A stretch of 64,000 nucleotides of DNA from an uncultured Collinsella sp. Its GTDB lineage: Bacteria > Actinomycetota > Coriobacteriia > Coriobacteriales > Coriobacteriaceae. This document shows positions 36,176-44,450 of this stretch, one piece after another (the first letter of the stretch is position 1; each line of letters begins with the position of its first letter). The translations under genes were made by a program, and so were the position numbers. Where the stretch lies: the NCBI GenBank assembly GCA_900538305.1, contig UPXY01000010.1, positions 1-64,000 of the forward strand. Reading direction: 5' to 3'. The notes under the pieces were generated by a model that did not search any database, had not been told where the DNA came from, and worked only from the letters and a program-made list of their open reading frames with translations.

Positions 36176-36907
36176 CTACTCACCGCGACGGTGGTAGACC
36201 TTGTACTTGAACTGGTCGGCGCGGGCAACAGAGAGCGTATACTCCACGATCTCGTTGCTCGCGTTATACGTGGTGCGGACGAGGTCGAGCACCGGCGCGC
36301 CCTCGTTGATATCCAGCAGGTGGGCATCGGCGACGCGAGCGATACTCGCGAAGAACTCCTCCTCCGCCACCTTGATCTTCTCGTGATAGACCCCTTCGAT
36401 GATCTCGTAGAGCGGCATATTCTCCAAAAGCGGACGCTTGAGCGTGAGGAACTTGCGCATGGGCAGGTAGGTGCGCTCAACCATCATCGGGGTGCCGTCT
36501 GCAGAACGCAGGCGTTTGAGCTTGAATAGCTTGTCTCCCTCGCGAACGCCCAGGTGGTCTGCGAGATTCGCATCAGCGAGAATCTCGCTGAACTCAAGGA
36601 TCGTCGTGTGGGGAACGCGTCCCATCTCACGCATCTGCTCGGTGAAGCTGTACGACTGCATGAGGTTCGTGGTCTGTGCGGAGCGATCCGCAACGAACGT
36701 GCCGCGGCCGTGCTGGCGAACCACGAGTCCAAGCTGCTCAAGCTCCTGCAGGGCAAGGCGAACCGTCGTGCGCGAAAGCCCGTAGCGCTCGGAAAGCTCG
36801 CGTTCGGAGGGCATGAGGTCGCCCGGACGGTATTCGTACTCGATCTTCTCGGATAGGATATCGACCAACTGGTCGTAGAGCGGCTGGCGTCGCATCGTTA
36901 CCGCCAT
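36176..36907 (-). CDS. GntR/HutC-family regulator of the amino-sugar cluster
   Basis: A 243-residue regulator. The N-terminal winged helix (about 8-75) has LMPSERELSERYGLSRTTVRLAL and VRQHGRGTFVA. The C-terminal UTRA domain (about 90-240) is the type that binds phosphorylated sugars in NagR, DasR and relatives. A likely effector is GalNAc-6-P, GalN-6-P or the phosphorylated disaccharide. The ATG at 36907 follows AAGGAGG. The probable operators are TGGT-N4-ACCA palindromes at 37574-37587 (in front of its own operon) and 42929-42984 (in front of the GH35 gene). A 7-bp inverted repeat GATACCG/CGGTATC lies at 36959-36977. Confidence 0.9.
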   Translation of the reverse strand: MAVTMRRQPLYDQLVDILSEKIEYEYRPGDLMPSERELSERYGLSRTTVRLALQELEQLGLVVRQHGRGTFVADRSAQTTNLMQSYSFTEQMREMGRVPHTTILEFSEILADANLADHLGVREGDKLFKLKRLRSADGTPMMVERTYLPMRKFLTLKRPLLENMPLYEIIEGVYHEKIKVAEEEFFASIARVADAHLLDINEGAPVLDLVRTTYNASNEIVEYTLSVARADQFKYKVYHRRGE

Positions 36908-36992
36908 GGAATCGCCTCCTTCACACGCAATCTCGCGCTCTTCGTTCCCGTGCACCAAGATACCGAACTCCGGTATCGTGCAGATGCGCCTC

Positions 36993-37050
36993 GGCGGGCG
37001 GCGGCCGATACCTCAGGCGCTACCGCCCAAGGCATGCAGCACCGCCCGCC
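36993..37050. repeat. Hairpin between the EIIA and gntR genes
   Basis: GGCGGGCGG (36993-37001) pairs with CCGCCCGCC (37042-37050). There is no T-run after it on the minus strand. It may be a stability or attenuation hairpin separating the highly needed EIIA from the regulator gene. Confidence 0.55.
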
Positions 37051-37069
37051 GCGTCTCAGCAGATGCCGC

Positions 37070-37495
37070 TTACATCTCGTCGTCTTCGTCGTCCCCCATG
37101 GGCTCAAGCTTCTTATGGGTGACGCCCGCCTGGCCGACCGTCACCGCGGCCTCAGCCGTATCCTCGGCGGTGGCGTAGGCTCCGCGCATGACGATGAGCT
37201 CGATGAGCATGGGCAGGTTCACACCGGCGACAACCTCGATGTTGCTGAACACCTGCGAAGCGAGCATGGCCTGGTTGAACGGAGTGCCGCCCAGAAGGTC
37301 GCAGAACACCACGACGCCATCGCACTCCTCATGCAGCTCGGAAATCGCGGCGCGCAGGTCGGCGGCGTATGCGTCAGTGCTCGTTCCATCGAACGGAACG
37401 GCCTTGAACGCAGGCGTATCGCCCGCGACCATATCGACGGCGCTCTTCAAACCAAGCGAGAAGTTTCCATGGCCAGTGAGAACGAAACCGATCAT
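37070..37495 (-). CDS. PTS mannose-family EIIA component
   Basis: A 141-residue cytoplasmic EIIA of the mannose/fructose/sorbose family. It takes phosphate from HPr on His9 (VLTGHGNFSLG) and hands it to the EIIB encoded at 40407. Other family features are VVFCDLLGGTPFNQA near 73-87 and the GVNLPMLIEL helix. An acidic tail ends the protein (DDEDDEM). The ATG at 37495 follows AAAGGA. It is separated from the EIIB-C-D genes by an unknown membrane protein gene and has its own upstream operator. Confidence 0.93.
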   Translation of the reverse strand: MIGFVLTGHGNFSLGLKSAVDMVAGDTPAFKAVPFDGTSTDAYAADLRAAISELHEECDGVVVFCDLLGGTPFNQAMLASQVFSNIEVVAGVNLPMLIELIVMRGAYATAEDTAEAAVTVGQAGVTHKKLEPMGDDEDDEM

Positions 37496-37560
37496 CTTCG
37501 TGTCCTTTCCTTCGCTTTGACACTCGGTTTTGCTGCGGTACACCCGCCCTGCTCGCAGAT

Positions 37561-37590
37561 CAGCTAGTGGTAACTGGTTACTACCAGCTG
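37561..37590. promoter_or_regulatory. Probable GntR operator upstream of EIIA-gntR-agaS-nagA
   Basis: CTGGT-TACT-ACCAG (37574-37587) is a TGGT-N4-ACCA palindrome of the NagR/DasR type. It is embedded in a larger imperfect palindrome from CAGCTAGTGGTA to TACTACCAGCTG. It lies 66-95 bases upstream of the EIIA start. Confidence 0.65.
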
Positions 37591-37674
37591 ATGGAAATAA
37601 AAGGGTGCAGAGCCTTGCAAGCAGGAGAAAGACGCATACACCCTCCTTTCGGCATGATGCCGATGCTACCCGCC

Positions 37675-38397
37675 TTAGGCATCCGCCCCAGGCGTCTCGG
37701 CAGCATCATGTTCGGTATCGGGTTGGCCGGAATCAGCAGGTGCATCTGCGCCCTGCGCGGCGGCCTCCCGTTTGGCCTGAGCCACCTTCGGGGGCTCGGG
37801 CATGGAATTCTCTTTGATGAGCTGAACGAGCAGGCCATCGTAATACTGAGCCTGCTTCTTGTTGCCGGCGTTGCGATACTGCTTCGCGATGAGCTTGTAG
37901 AGCTTCGCACGCAACGGCGGATCTGCGCGGTCGAGGAGCGCTTCCATCTCCTCGATGCAATCGTGGCGGTTGCCGAGCATGATGTCATAGGTGAGCTGGC
38001 AATCCTTGACCACGTTCGTGTCGCACACGCTCTTGGCTTCTTCAAGCAACTCTTTAGCGCGCTTCTTATCTTCAATGGAAACAAAATAATTGAACGCCAG
38101 CGCAACGACTTCGGCATGGCGCTTCTTGGACGACCGCATGCGCAGCATGAGCTCGATCATACGCGTCGCCATCTCGCGCTCGTCGCGTGCATCGTGCACC
38201 CGAAAGCGCCAGAGATACTGTTCATATGTGGGGAACAGAATTCTGGGAAGGAACTTGTTCAGCGTATCGAAACAGTCATCGAGCAGGCCGGTCACAAACA
38301 GCATGTGAATCTTCATCTCGTAGTAGCGCCGCAAGAGCAGCGTGGCCACGAAGTACACGATGAGAAACACGACGAAGATGATGACTTCGATTCTCAC
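37675..38397 (-). CDS. Membrane-anchored helical protein of unknown function in the PTS cluster
   Basis: Function not recognised. The 240-residue protein begins with one transmembrane segment (about 3-23, IEVIIFVVFLIVYFVATLLL). An all-helical region that looks like TPR or Sel1-like hairpins follows (about 25-195, for example AKELLEEAKSVCDT and LYKLIAKQYRNAGNKKQAQ). A disordered Pro/Ala/Asp tail ends it. The GTG at 38397 follows AAGGGAAGG. It lies between EIID and EIIA genes in the same direction, so it may help assemble or regulate the permease, or may only be carried along. A strong hairpin separates it from EIID. Confidence 0.6.
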   Translation of the reverse strand: MRIEVIIFVVFLIVYFVATLLLRRYYEMKIHMLFVTGLLDDCFDTLNKFLPRILFPTYEQYLWRFRVHDARDEREMATRMIELMLRMRSSKKRHAEVVALAFNYFVSIEDKKRAKELLEEAKSVCDTNVVKDCQLTYDIMLGNRHDCIEEMEALLDRADPPLRAKLYKLIAKQYRNAGNKKQAQYYDGLLVQLIKENSMPEPPKVAQAKREAAAQGADAPADSGQPDTEHDAAETPGADA

Positions 38398-38463
38398 GAT
38401 GGATACCTTCCCTTACCTTCATGCGCTTCTGCGCAAACTATCTGGCACCGAGCCATGATAGCG

Positions 38464-38530
38464 AAAAACGGGCGCACACCTCTGGGAGAACGTGGCGGAG
38501 CAAATGCCGCCTTGAGGAGCGCGCCCGTTT
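38464..38530 (-). terminator. Long hairpin between EIID and the unknown membrane protein gene
   Basis: AAACGGGCGC (38466-38475) pairs with GCGCCCGTTT (38521-38530). Inside is a second stem GGCGG/CCGCC. On the minus strand the stem is followed by TTTTT. It should terminate or strongly attenuate the GH35-EIIB-EIIC-EIID transcript. Confidence 0.75.
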
Positions 38531-38603
38531 GCGACTCACAAGGAGCGAGCCGCGGCCACGGCACCCGGAAACCCGGGCACCGTAGTCGCGAGAGTCTTGC
38601 TCC

Positions 38604-39437
38604 TTAGCCCTTGGCGATCCAGCCGAGGCCGCCGAGGATGATGGCCAGGATGAGGACGATGAAGATCGCCTTCGTCGAGGTCATGCCCTTCTTGCCGAGG
38701 AGCCAGTACACGAAGCCGACGAGGGCCGCGGGCACGAGCTTCGGGCAGATCATGTTGCAGATGTGCTGCAGGTCGACGGTGACGCCGCCCAGGTCGATGG
38801 GGGCGGAGATCACGATGCCGACGTTGGTGGACACGAGGGCGCCCACCATGAACACGCCCATGACGGTGGCGGCGTCGGTGATGGCGTTGAGCTGATCGCT
38901 CATCGTGGTGACGAGCTTCATGCCCTGATCGTAGGCGATGTAGGTCTGCTTGCAGCGGAACCAGTCGACCACGACGTTCACGGCAATCCAGATGAAGATG
39001 CCGAGCGGGTTGCCCTGGGAGGCCATGTTAGCGGCCAGGGCACCGAAGATGGTGGGCAGCAGCGAGCCGAAGATGGAGTCGCCGATGGAGGCGAGCGGGC
39101 CCATGAGGCCGGTCTTCAGGGAAGCGACGGTCTCGAGGCTCTCGACGCCCTCTTCCTCCTCGATCGCCAGGTCGATACCGGTGATGATCGTGTTGAGGAA
39201 GTTCGAGGTGTTGAAGAACGGAGCGCAGTGGGTGCGCGCGGCGAGCTTCAGCTCTTCGGTGTTGTCCCCGTAGATCTTACGGAGCTGCGGAAGGATGATC
39301 CACAGGTAACCGGAGTGCTGCATACGCTCGTAGTTCCAGCCAGCCTGGAAACCGACGAGGTTACGACGGTTGATCTGCTGGAAGTCGGCCTTAGTGAGCT
39401 TGTAGCCCGTGGTGCCGTTCGGAAGCTTAGAGCTCAT
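38604..39437 (-). CDS. PTS mannose-family EIID component
   Basis: A 277-residue membrane subunit of the mannose-type permease. It has the typical EIID start (LTKADFQQINRRNLVGFQAGWNYERMQ), a long cytoplasmic region, the segment GPLASIGDSIFGSLLPTIFGAL near 105-125, and C-terminal hydrophobic helices. The ATG at 39437 is preferred because the AAGGAG element fits it with 9 bases. The gene then overlaps EIIC by 11 bases, a sign of translational coupling. With EIIC it forms the sugar channel. Confidence 0.93.
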   Translation of the reverse strand: MSSKLPNGTTGYKLTKADFQQINRRNLVGFQAGWNYERMQHSGYLWIILPQLRKIYGDNTEELKLAARTHCAPFFNTSNFLNTIITGIDLAIEEEEGVESLETVASLKTGLMGPLASIGDSIFGSLLPTIFGALAANMASQGNPLGIFIWIAVNVVVDWFRCKQTYIAYDQGMKLVTTMSDQLNAITDAATVMGVFMVGALVSTNVGIVISAPIDLGGVTVDLQHICNMICPKLVPAALVGFVYWLLGKKGMTSTKAIFIVLILAIILGGLGWIAKG

Positions 39438-40317
39438 CGTCGTCATCTCCTTCCGTACCAGCGGCCACAGCAGGAGCGGCGGCCTGAGCCTTGCCCTGCA
39501 CGTAGTAGATGTATGCCAGCGCGAAGCCGATGATGGCGATCGTCAGCATGGACAGGTTGTTGTAGTCGCCGCCGTTGATCGCGGTCTCGGTGGCGCCCGC
39601 CACGGTGCCGAGGTCGCCGGCCACACCAGCGAGGTTCGTGAAGAGGGTGCCGAGCAGGGCTGCGATCACGAAGCCGAGGAGCAGGTAGGCGATGTGCTTC
39701 TTGACGGGCAGGTAGCGGAGCAGGATGGCGAAGCCCACGGCGGGCAGCGCGCCGCCGGCGACGGTCAGGCCGGCGCCGAGCCAGGCGAGGTCGCCGTTGA
39801 GGGCCGCGGTGATGGCCTCGACGACCGGCTGGCCGAACGCGAGGGCCAGGAACACCGGGATCATGCGGCTGAGGCACCAGGAGACGGCGCCGAGCCAGTA
39901 GTGCACGTTGTAGGCGCCCCAGTTCATCTTCTCGACGTCGGCGTCGCACATGTGGCCGAAGAACGTGTTGGCGAAGCGGCCGGCGATGTCGGTGTACACC
40001 AGGATGGCGGCCACGGGCACGCCGAGGGTCGCGAGCGCGATCTCGGGATCCATGTTGGCGCTCACCGCGAACGCGGTCGCGATGAGGGTACCGGAGTTCG
40101 CGTCGATGCGGGACGCGCCACCGAAGGTGCCGACGCCAAGGATCGTCAGCTGCATCTGGCCGCCGATCAGAAGACCGGTGGTCATGTCGCCCATGATGAG
40201 GCCGGTGATGAAGCCGGAGAACACGGCGGAGCCGGCGCTGGAGTACCAGTGCAGCTCGTCCATGATCTGGAACCCGGCGTAGGCCGTGAGCAGAATAATC
40301 TGCCACCACTGAATCAT
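39427..40317 (-). CDS. PTS mannose-family EIIC component
   Basis: A 296-residue integral membrane subunit with about seven to eight hydrophobic helices. Family marks are FSGFITGLIMGDMTTGLLIGG near 33-53, QLTILGVGTFGGASRIDANSG and an acidic cytoplasmic end (GDDDDEL). It carries the substrate through the membrane during EIIB-driven phosphorylation. The ATG at 40317 follows GGAGGA. It lies 89 bases after EIIB and overlaps EIID. Confidence 0.94.
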   Translation of the reverse strand: MIQWWQIILLTAYAGFQIMDELHWYSSAGSAVFSGFITGLIMGDMTTGLLIGGQMQLTILGVGTFGGASRIDANSGTLIATAFAVSANMDPEIALATLGVPVAAILVYTDIAGRFANTFFGHMCDADVEKMNWGAYNVHYWLGAVSWCLSRMIPVFLALAFGQPVVEAITAALNGDLAWLGAGLTVAGGALPAVGFAILLRYLPVKKHIAYLLLGFVIAALLGTLFTNLAGVAGDLGTVAGATETAINGGDYNNLSMLTIAIIGFALAYIYYVQGKAQAAAPAVAAGTEGDDDDEL

Positions 40318-40406
40318 GGTTTTCCTCCTTCTAAGATACGAAACGATACGTTCCCACGCTATATACAGCCGCGCATCTCCCCTCGCGGCAGTAGCGCCAA
40401 AAGAAA

Positions 40407-40871
40407 TTAGGCCGTGAACTTCTCGGGGTTGTTCTGCGGCGTGAGCTGGATGACCATGGGCACGCCCAGGCTCTGCAGCTCGGTGAGGGCATCGACGTCG
40501 TCCTGACCGCAGTTAATGTTGCGGTTGTAGGTCTTCACGATGTCCATAGAGGTGATGTTGCCGAGGATGATCTCGTCGAACTTCACACCGGCCTTGACCA
40601 TCTTGAGATAGGTCTCGGGCTTCTTGACCACGATGAACAGGCGCTGGGCATCGTACTTGCCCGCAAGGATGTTCGCCGTAGCCTTCTCGGTGTTCAGCAC
40701 CGAAAGCTTGCAGGTGGCAGGCGTGGCCATACGGAGCACCTGCTTCTGCACGGCATCGTCGCAAATCTGGTCGTCGACGACCATAAAGCGGCTCACCTGA
40801 CGAGCGTTGCTCCAGAGGTTGCCGACCTGGCCGTGAATGAGACGGAAATCAACACGTGCGCCAACAATCAT
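40407..40871 (-). CDS. PTS mannose-family EIIB component
   Basis: A 154-residue cytoplasmic EIIB. The phosphorylated His13 sits in DFRLIHGQVGNLW, the family signature for EIIB of the mannose/sorbose/GalNAc group. The C-terminal part includes IILGNITSMDIVKTY. It receives phosphate from EIIA (37070) and gives it to the incoming sugar. The ATG at 40871 lies 1 base after the stop of the GH35 gene, indicating coupled translation; AAGGAG is 9 bases upstream. Confidence 0.94.
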   Translation of the reverse strand: MIVGARVDFRLIHGQVGNLWSNARQVSRFMVVDDQICDDAVQKQVLRMATPATCKLSVLNTEKATANILAGKYDAQRLFIVVKKPETYLKMVKAGVKFDEIILGNITSMDIVKTYNRNINCGQDDVDALTELQSLGVPMVIQLTPQNNPEKFTA

Positions 40872-40872
40872 G

Positions 40873-42675
40873 TTACTCAACTCCTTCTTTGTCGAGCTGG
40901 TTGATGAGGGGCTCGGAGCGCAGGGAGATCGTGCTCTCGTACACACCCTCGGTTTCAAACAAGACGAGCTCGTTCACGCCGGCGTGCGTGAAGCCGTGCG
41001 GCACGTAGAGCGTCATGATGGGACCAACCTCCCAGAAGCGCCCGACGTTCACTCCGTTCACGAACGCGCAGCCCTTGCCGAAGCCCGTCGTGTCGATAAA
41101 GGTGTCGGCGGGTTCCTCGAGCGTGAACTCGAAGCGGTGGAAGGCGGGCTGGCCCTCCTGGAACCCGGCAGAGAAATCGATACCAGAGATATCGGTGAGC
41201 GGCAGCGAGCGCTGCTCCCACCCGGTGATGAAGTGAAGATCGACGCAAACGCCCGTGCGGATGCCCTTGTGTTGGGTGTCGGCCAACAGTTTGTGACCGT
41301 AGCCCACGCGCCCCATGTTCTCCATGAGGATGTCGAGGCGGTTCCGCGCGGCGGGCAGGACGCACTTGATATCCTCGCCGATGTGCTCCTGGTACTGCGT
41401 AGCAACGCAGGAGCCCTCGACGTAGACCTTCGCGCGGTCGCGGCCGTCGATGACGCGGATGCGCTCCTCGGCGTCCGGTGCCACGTCCCGCTCGACCGTG
41501 GTGGTGTAAAGCGTGTAGCCGTACGACTGTCCCAAGTCCTCCATGGCCTGGGGGTGCTGGGAGCAGACGGGCTCGGAGAGCGCATCGAGCACGTTGAAGA
41601 GGCTCACGCGGCCGGTCGCGGGGATGCCCTCGATCGCCACGGCCTGCTTTACGAGCGGTTCGGCCGTCCAGGCATCCGGATAGAGCTCGCGCACCATGTC
41701 ACGCAGCTTGTACCACTTCTCGGTGGGATTGCCCTCCTCGTTCAGGGGGGCGTCGTAGTCGTAGCTCGTGACCTGGTGGATGTCGTGCGTATGCCGCGCA
41801 GAGCAAGCGTTCATGAACCCGAAATTCGTGCCGCCGTGGAACATGTAGAGGTTCACGCCGTCACCGATCTTCAGGCATTCGCGCACGCATGCAACGAGGT
41901 CGTCCGCGTCGCGGCGGATGACGTTCTCGCCCCAGCGGTTGAACCAGCCGTCCCAGAACTCCATGCACATGAGCGGCCACGTCTTACCGTGCTCCTCGTG
42001 GAACGCCTTGAGCGCGGCGAGGTTCTCCGCGGAACGGCTGCCGAAGTTGCCGGTGGCGAGCACGTCGTCGTCGATAAGCGTGCCGGCGCGCAGGCATCCG
42101 CGCCACGGACCGTCGGAGGTGCACAGTGGCACGTCGACGCCGCGCTCGACCATGAGGTCGCGGATAGCGCGCAGGTACCCCTTGTCCTCGCAGTACGATC
42201 CGTATTCGTTTTCAACCTGCATCATGATGATGTTGCCGCCGTGCGTGATCTGGCGCTCGACGAGAATGGGCATGAGCTGATCGTAGTAGCGAGCGACGAT
42301 CTCGAGGAACTTGGGATCGCGCGAGCGCGGACGCATGGTGCGGTCGCGCATGAGCCATGCGGGCAGGCCGCCCCACTCCCACTCGCCGCAGATGTAGGGC
42401 GACGGACGCGCGATGAACCACAGTCCGAGCGACGCCGCCTCGTCGATGAAGGCGGCGATGTCGTTGAAGCCCGTGAAATCGAACACGCCGGGTTCGGGCT
42501 CGATGGTGTTCCAGGTGAAATAGGCCTCGACCGTGTTGAAGCCCATGGCCTTGAGGTTATAGAGGGAGTGATGCCAATCCGAGGGGTGGACACGGGACGG
42601 GTGGATGGCACCCGAGAGAATGGTGAACGGCTCGCCATCGAGGTAGAACTTCTCGCGAACCTCGAACGTATGCAT
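40873..42675 (-). CDS. bgaC: Glycoside hydrolase family 35 beta-galactosidase (BgaC/GnbG-like)
   Basis: A 600-residue GH35 enzyme that removes terminal beta-linked galactose. The catalytic acid/base Glu is in MQVENEYGS near residue 154 and the nucleophile Glu in MCMEFWDGW near 237. The N-terminal barrel starts with FYLDGEPFTILSGAIHPSRV. There is no signal peptide or anchor, so it acts in the cytoplasm. Pneumococcal BgaC and Lactobacillus GnbG have the same gene order with mannose-type PTS genes and act on Gal-beta-1,3-HexNAc, in GnbG as the 6-phosphate. That specificity is inferred from context. The ATG at 42675 follows GGGAGGA; an ATG at 42696 is possible. Confidence 0.92.
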   Translation of the reverse strand: MHTFEVREKFYLDGEPFTILSGAIHPSRVHPSDWHHSLYNLKAMGFNTVEAYFTWNTIEPEPGVFDFTGFNDIAAFIDEAASLGLWFIARPSPYICGEWEWGGLPAWLMRDRTMRPRSRDPKFLEIVARYYDQLMPILVERQITHGGNIIMMQVENEYGSYCEDKGYLRAIRDLMVERGVDVPLCTSDGPWRGCLRAGTLIDDDVLATGNFGSRSAENLAALKAFHEEHGKTWPLMCMEFWDGWFNRWGENVIRRDADDLVACVRECLKIGDGVNLYMFHGGTNFGFMNACSARHTHDIHQVTSYDYDAPLNEEGNPTEKWYKLRDMVRELYPDAWTAEPLVKQAVAIEGIPATGRVSLFNVLDALSEPVCSQHPQAMEDLGQSYGYTLYTTTVERDVAPDAEERIRVIDGRDRAKVYVEGSCVATQYQEHIGEDIKCVLPAARNRLDILMENMGRVGYGHKLLADTQHKGIRTGVCVDLHFITGWEQRSLPLTDISGIDFSAGFQEGQPAFHRFEFTLEEPADTFIDTTGFGKGCAFVNGVNVGRFWEVGPIMTLYVPHGFTHAGVNELVLFETEGVYESTISLRSEPLINQLDKEGVE

Positions 42676-42928
42676 GTTCCTCCCGGCATTCGGCATCTAC
42701 GGCTTCTCCACTCCCTACTCGTCCAAGCGGCATCGAGGGCAGCGGTGTGCCTTCGTGGATAACAGTATACACATTCTCAACATATGTTTCGAAAAAATAT
42801 GAAGTGTCCTGTGAACGGTATGTTTTGAGCCTTGAACGGTTTTCTATTTATTTTCACAGGTAAATGCCTTTATTACACTGCAGTATTAAGACGATATAGG
42901 GCAATAAACACGTAAAGTAGTGACGCTA

Positions 42929-42944
42929 AGTGGTTATAACCACT
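42929..42944. promoter_or_regulatory. Probable GntR operator 1 upstream of the GH35 gene
   Basis: Perfect 16-base palindrome AGTGGTTATAACCACT, which fits TGGT-N4-ACCA. Between this site and the next lies a degenerate half-site (ACCTATACCACC, read TGGTATAGGT on the other strand). Confidence 0.65.
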
Positions 42945-42964
42945 CAACCAGTACCTATACCACC

Positions 42965-42984
42965 TCACTGGTATGAACCAGTGA
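42965..42984. promoter_or_regulatory. Probable GntR operator 2 upstream of the GH35 gene
   Basis: TCACTGGT-ATGA-ACCAGTGA: perfect 8-base arms around a 4-base spacer, the best copy of the TGGT-N4-ACCA site in the window. Its inner 11 bases recur exactly at 15550-15560. Confidence 0.7.
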
Positions 42985-43272
42985 TTGACGGAGGGGTGCA
43001 CAACGGCCGGTCATGTTCCTTCTGAGCCACGCAAAACCTCGTCGAACACTCTTGCGGAAATCCAATGACTCGGCTGCCGCCATATTTCTGCGTCAAATGC
43101 AGCACAGGACCGCTCTCGGTGCGCACCAGACACAACCATTGGAAGCCCCGCGCGCCATCCAGGCACGCAAACATATCCATTTGCGAGCCATGGCGAACGC
43201 CCCGGCGCTCGCGCGGACGATGTGCGCTATGCTACAGAGACATTGAACAAACGGAAGGCGACGGAGGGCTCT

Positions 43273-44388
43273 ATGGTCGAAGAAAGCTCGTTTGGATCGT
43301 ACGAACCCATCATGCCGCTGCAGGACAGCGCCCAAGAGTCGCGAGAAGCGCTCCTCTTCACGTTGAGCAACCCCAACATGACGGTTCGCCTTACCGATCT
43401 AGGAGCAGCAATCGTGGGCATCGACGTGCCCGACCGCGACGGCACCTTCGAAGACGTGGTGCTCGGCTTCGACGACGCCGCCTCATATTACCCCGACGGA
43501 CAAGGTACCTACTTCGGTGCAACCGTGGGACCGAGCGCGAATCGCGTTGAGGGCGCGACGGTGCCCATCGGAGGGGTTGCCTACCGCCTGCCTGCGAACG
43601 AGGGGTCGAATAACCTGCACACCGACCGCGTGCGCGGCCTCCACGCCCAACGGTGGCGGGCAGAAGTTAACGAATCTGCCGATCGCATCCGGTTTGCCTA
43701 CACCTTGGGTGCCGGAGTACCGGGCAGCGACCTCGAGCTGCCGGGAGTACGCACGTTCACCGTTACCTATGAGCTCGATGGGGCGTGCTTGCGGATGACG
43801 TTTGACGCCCAGACCACAGATGCGACGTTCATCAACCTCACGAACCATAGCTACTTCAATCTTGCGGGACAGGCGTCCGGCTCGGTGGCAGACCAGGAGC
43901 TCCAGGTCTTCGCCGAGCGCTTCCTACCCATCGACGATGCATCCATCCCCACGGGCGAGACGCGCCCCGTCGCGGACACGCCGTTCGATTTTCGCACCTC
44001 GAAGGCCATCGGCCGCAACATCGAGGCAAAAGACGAGCAGATCGCGCGAGGCAGCGGCTACGACCACTGCTTTTGCATCGACGGTTATGAATCGGACGAC
44101 GGCACAGGGCAGCCCCCTGCGCCACGACTCGCCGCCCGAGCCCTCGACCCCGCGAGCGGACGGGGTATGGAGCTCTGGACGAGCTTGCCCGGGCTCCAAC
44201 TCTATACCGGGAACTTCATCGGCGGCGTTGTGGGCAAAGGCGGCCGCGCGTACGAGAACCGCGGCGGGTTCGCGCTCGAACCGCAGTTCTACCCCGCCAC
44301 GCCCTCGCATCCTGCCTTCCCGAATGCCATTTTCACGCCCGAGCGCCCCTACCGCGCCGTTACTGAATACCGTTTCTTCACCGCCTGA
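43273..44388 (+). CDS. galM: Aldose 1-epimerase (galactose mutarotase)
   Basis: Interconverts alpha and beta galactose so that galactokinase can use the beta-galactose freed by beta-galactosidases. The 371-residue protein has the usual beta-sandwich motifs: LTDLGAAIVGIDVPDRDG near 40-57, GPSANRVEGA near 90-100, FINLTNHSYFNLAG near 184-197 with the catalytic His, and a late Glu in FALEPQFYP. The ATG at 43273 follows GGAGGG. It is the first gene of galM-galK-galT and is divergent from the GH35 gene. Confidence 0.92.
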   Translation: MVEESSFGSYEPIMPLQDSAQESREALLFTLSNPNMTVRLTDLGAAIVGIDVPDRDGTFEDVVLGFDDAASYYPDGQGTYFGATVGPSANRVEGATVPIGGVAYRLPANEGSNNLHTDRVRGLHAQRWRAEVNESADRIRFAYTLGAGVPGSDLELPGVRTFTVTYELDGACLRMTFDAQTTDATFINLTNHSYFNLAGQASGSVADQELQVFAERFLPIDDASIPTGETRPVADTPFDFRTSKAIGRNIEAKDEQIARGSGYDHCFCIDGYESDDGTGQPPAPRLAARALDPASGRGMELWTSLPGLQLYTGNFIGGVVGKGGRAYENRGGFALEPQFYPATPSHPAFPNAIFTPERPYRAVTEYRFFTA

Positions 44389-44450
44389 CACTATCGAACC
44401 CATCCCCAACGTGTTGCCCCGTCCAGCAAGCGCAACAGAAAGGAACGCGC

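Larger units (their letters stand above)
42676..43272. other. Divergent control region between GH35 and galM
   Basis: About 600 bases, clearly AT-rich between 42760 and 42990, with no convincing gene. On the GH35 strand TATACT (42769-42764) could be a -10, with a weak TTCGAA (42793-42788) 18 bases upstream. A direct repeat TGAACGGT (42813 and 42833 region) lies just upstream. GntR-type operators follow at 42929-42984. Weak short frames at 42965-43246 on both strands lack start signals. Confidence 0.5.

Noticed and set aside
40837..42762. 641-codon open frame on the plus strand opposite the GH35 gene
   Set aside because: It is a shadow of the high-GC coding strand. The minus-strand protein has both GH35 catalytic motifs, and the plus-strand product is low complexity without homology.
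42965..43246. Short frames of about 71-80 codons on both strands upstream of galM
   Set aside because: No ribosome binding site and no recognisable domain. The region holds operators and is better read as control DNA. A decayed gene remnant cannot be excluded.
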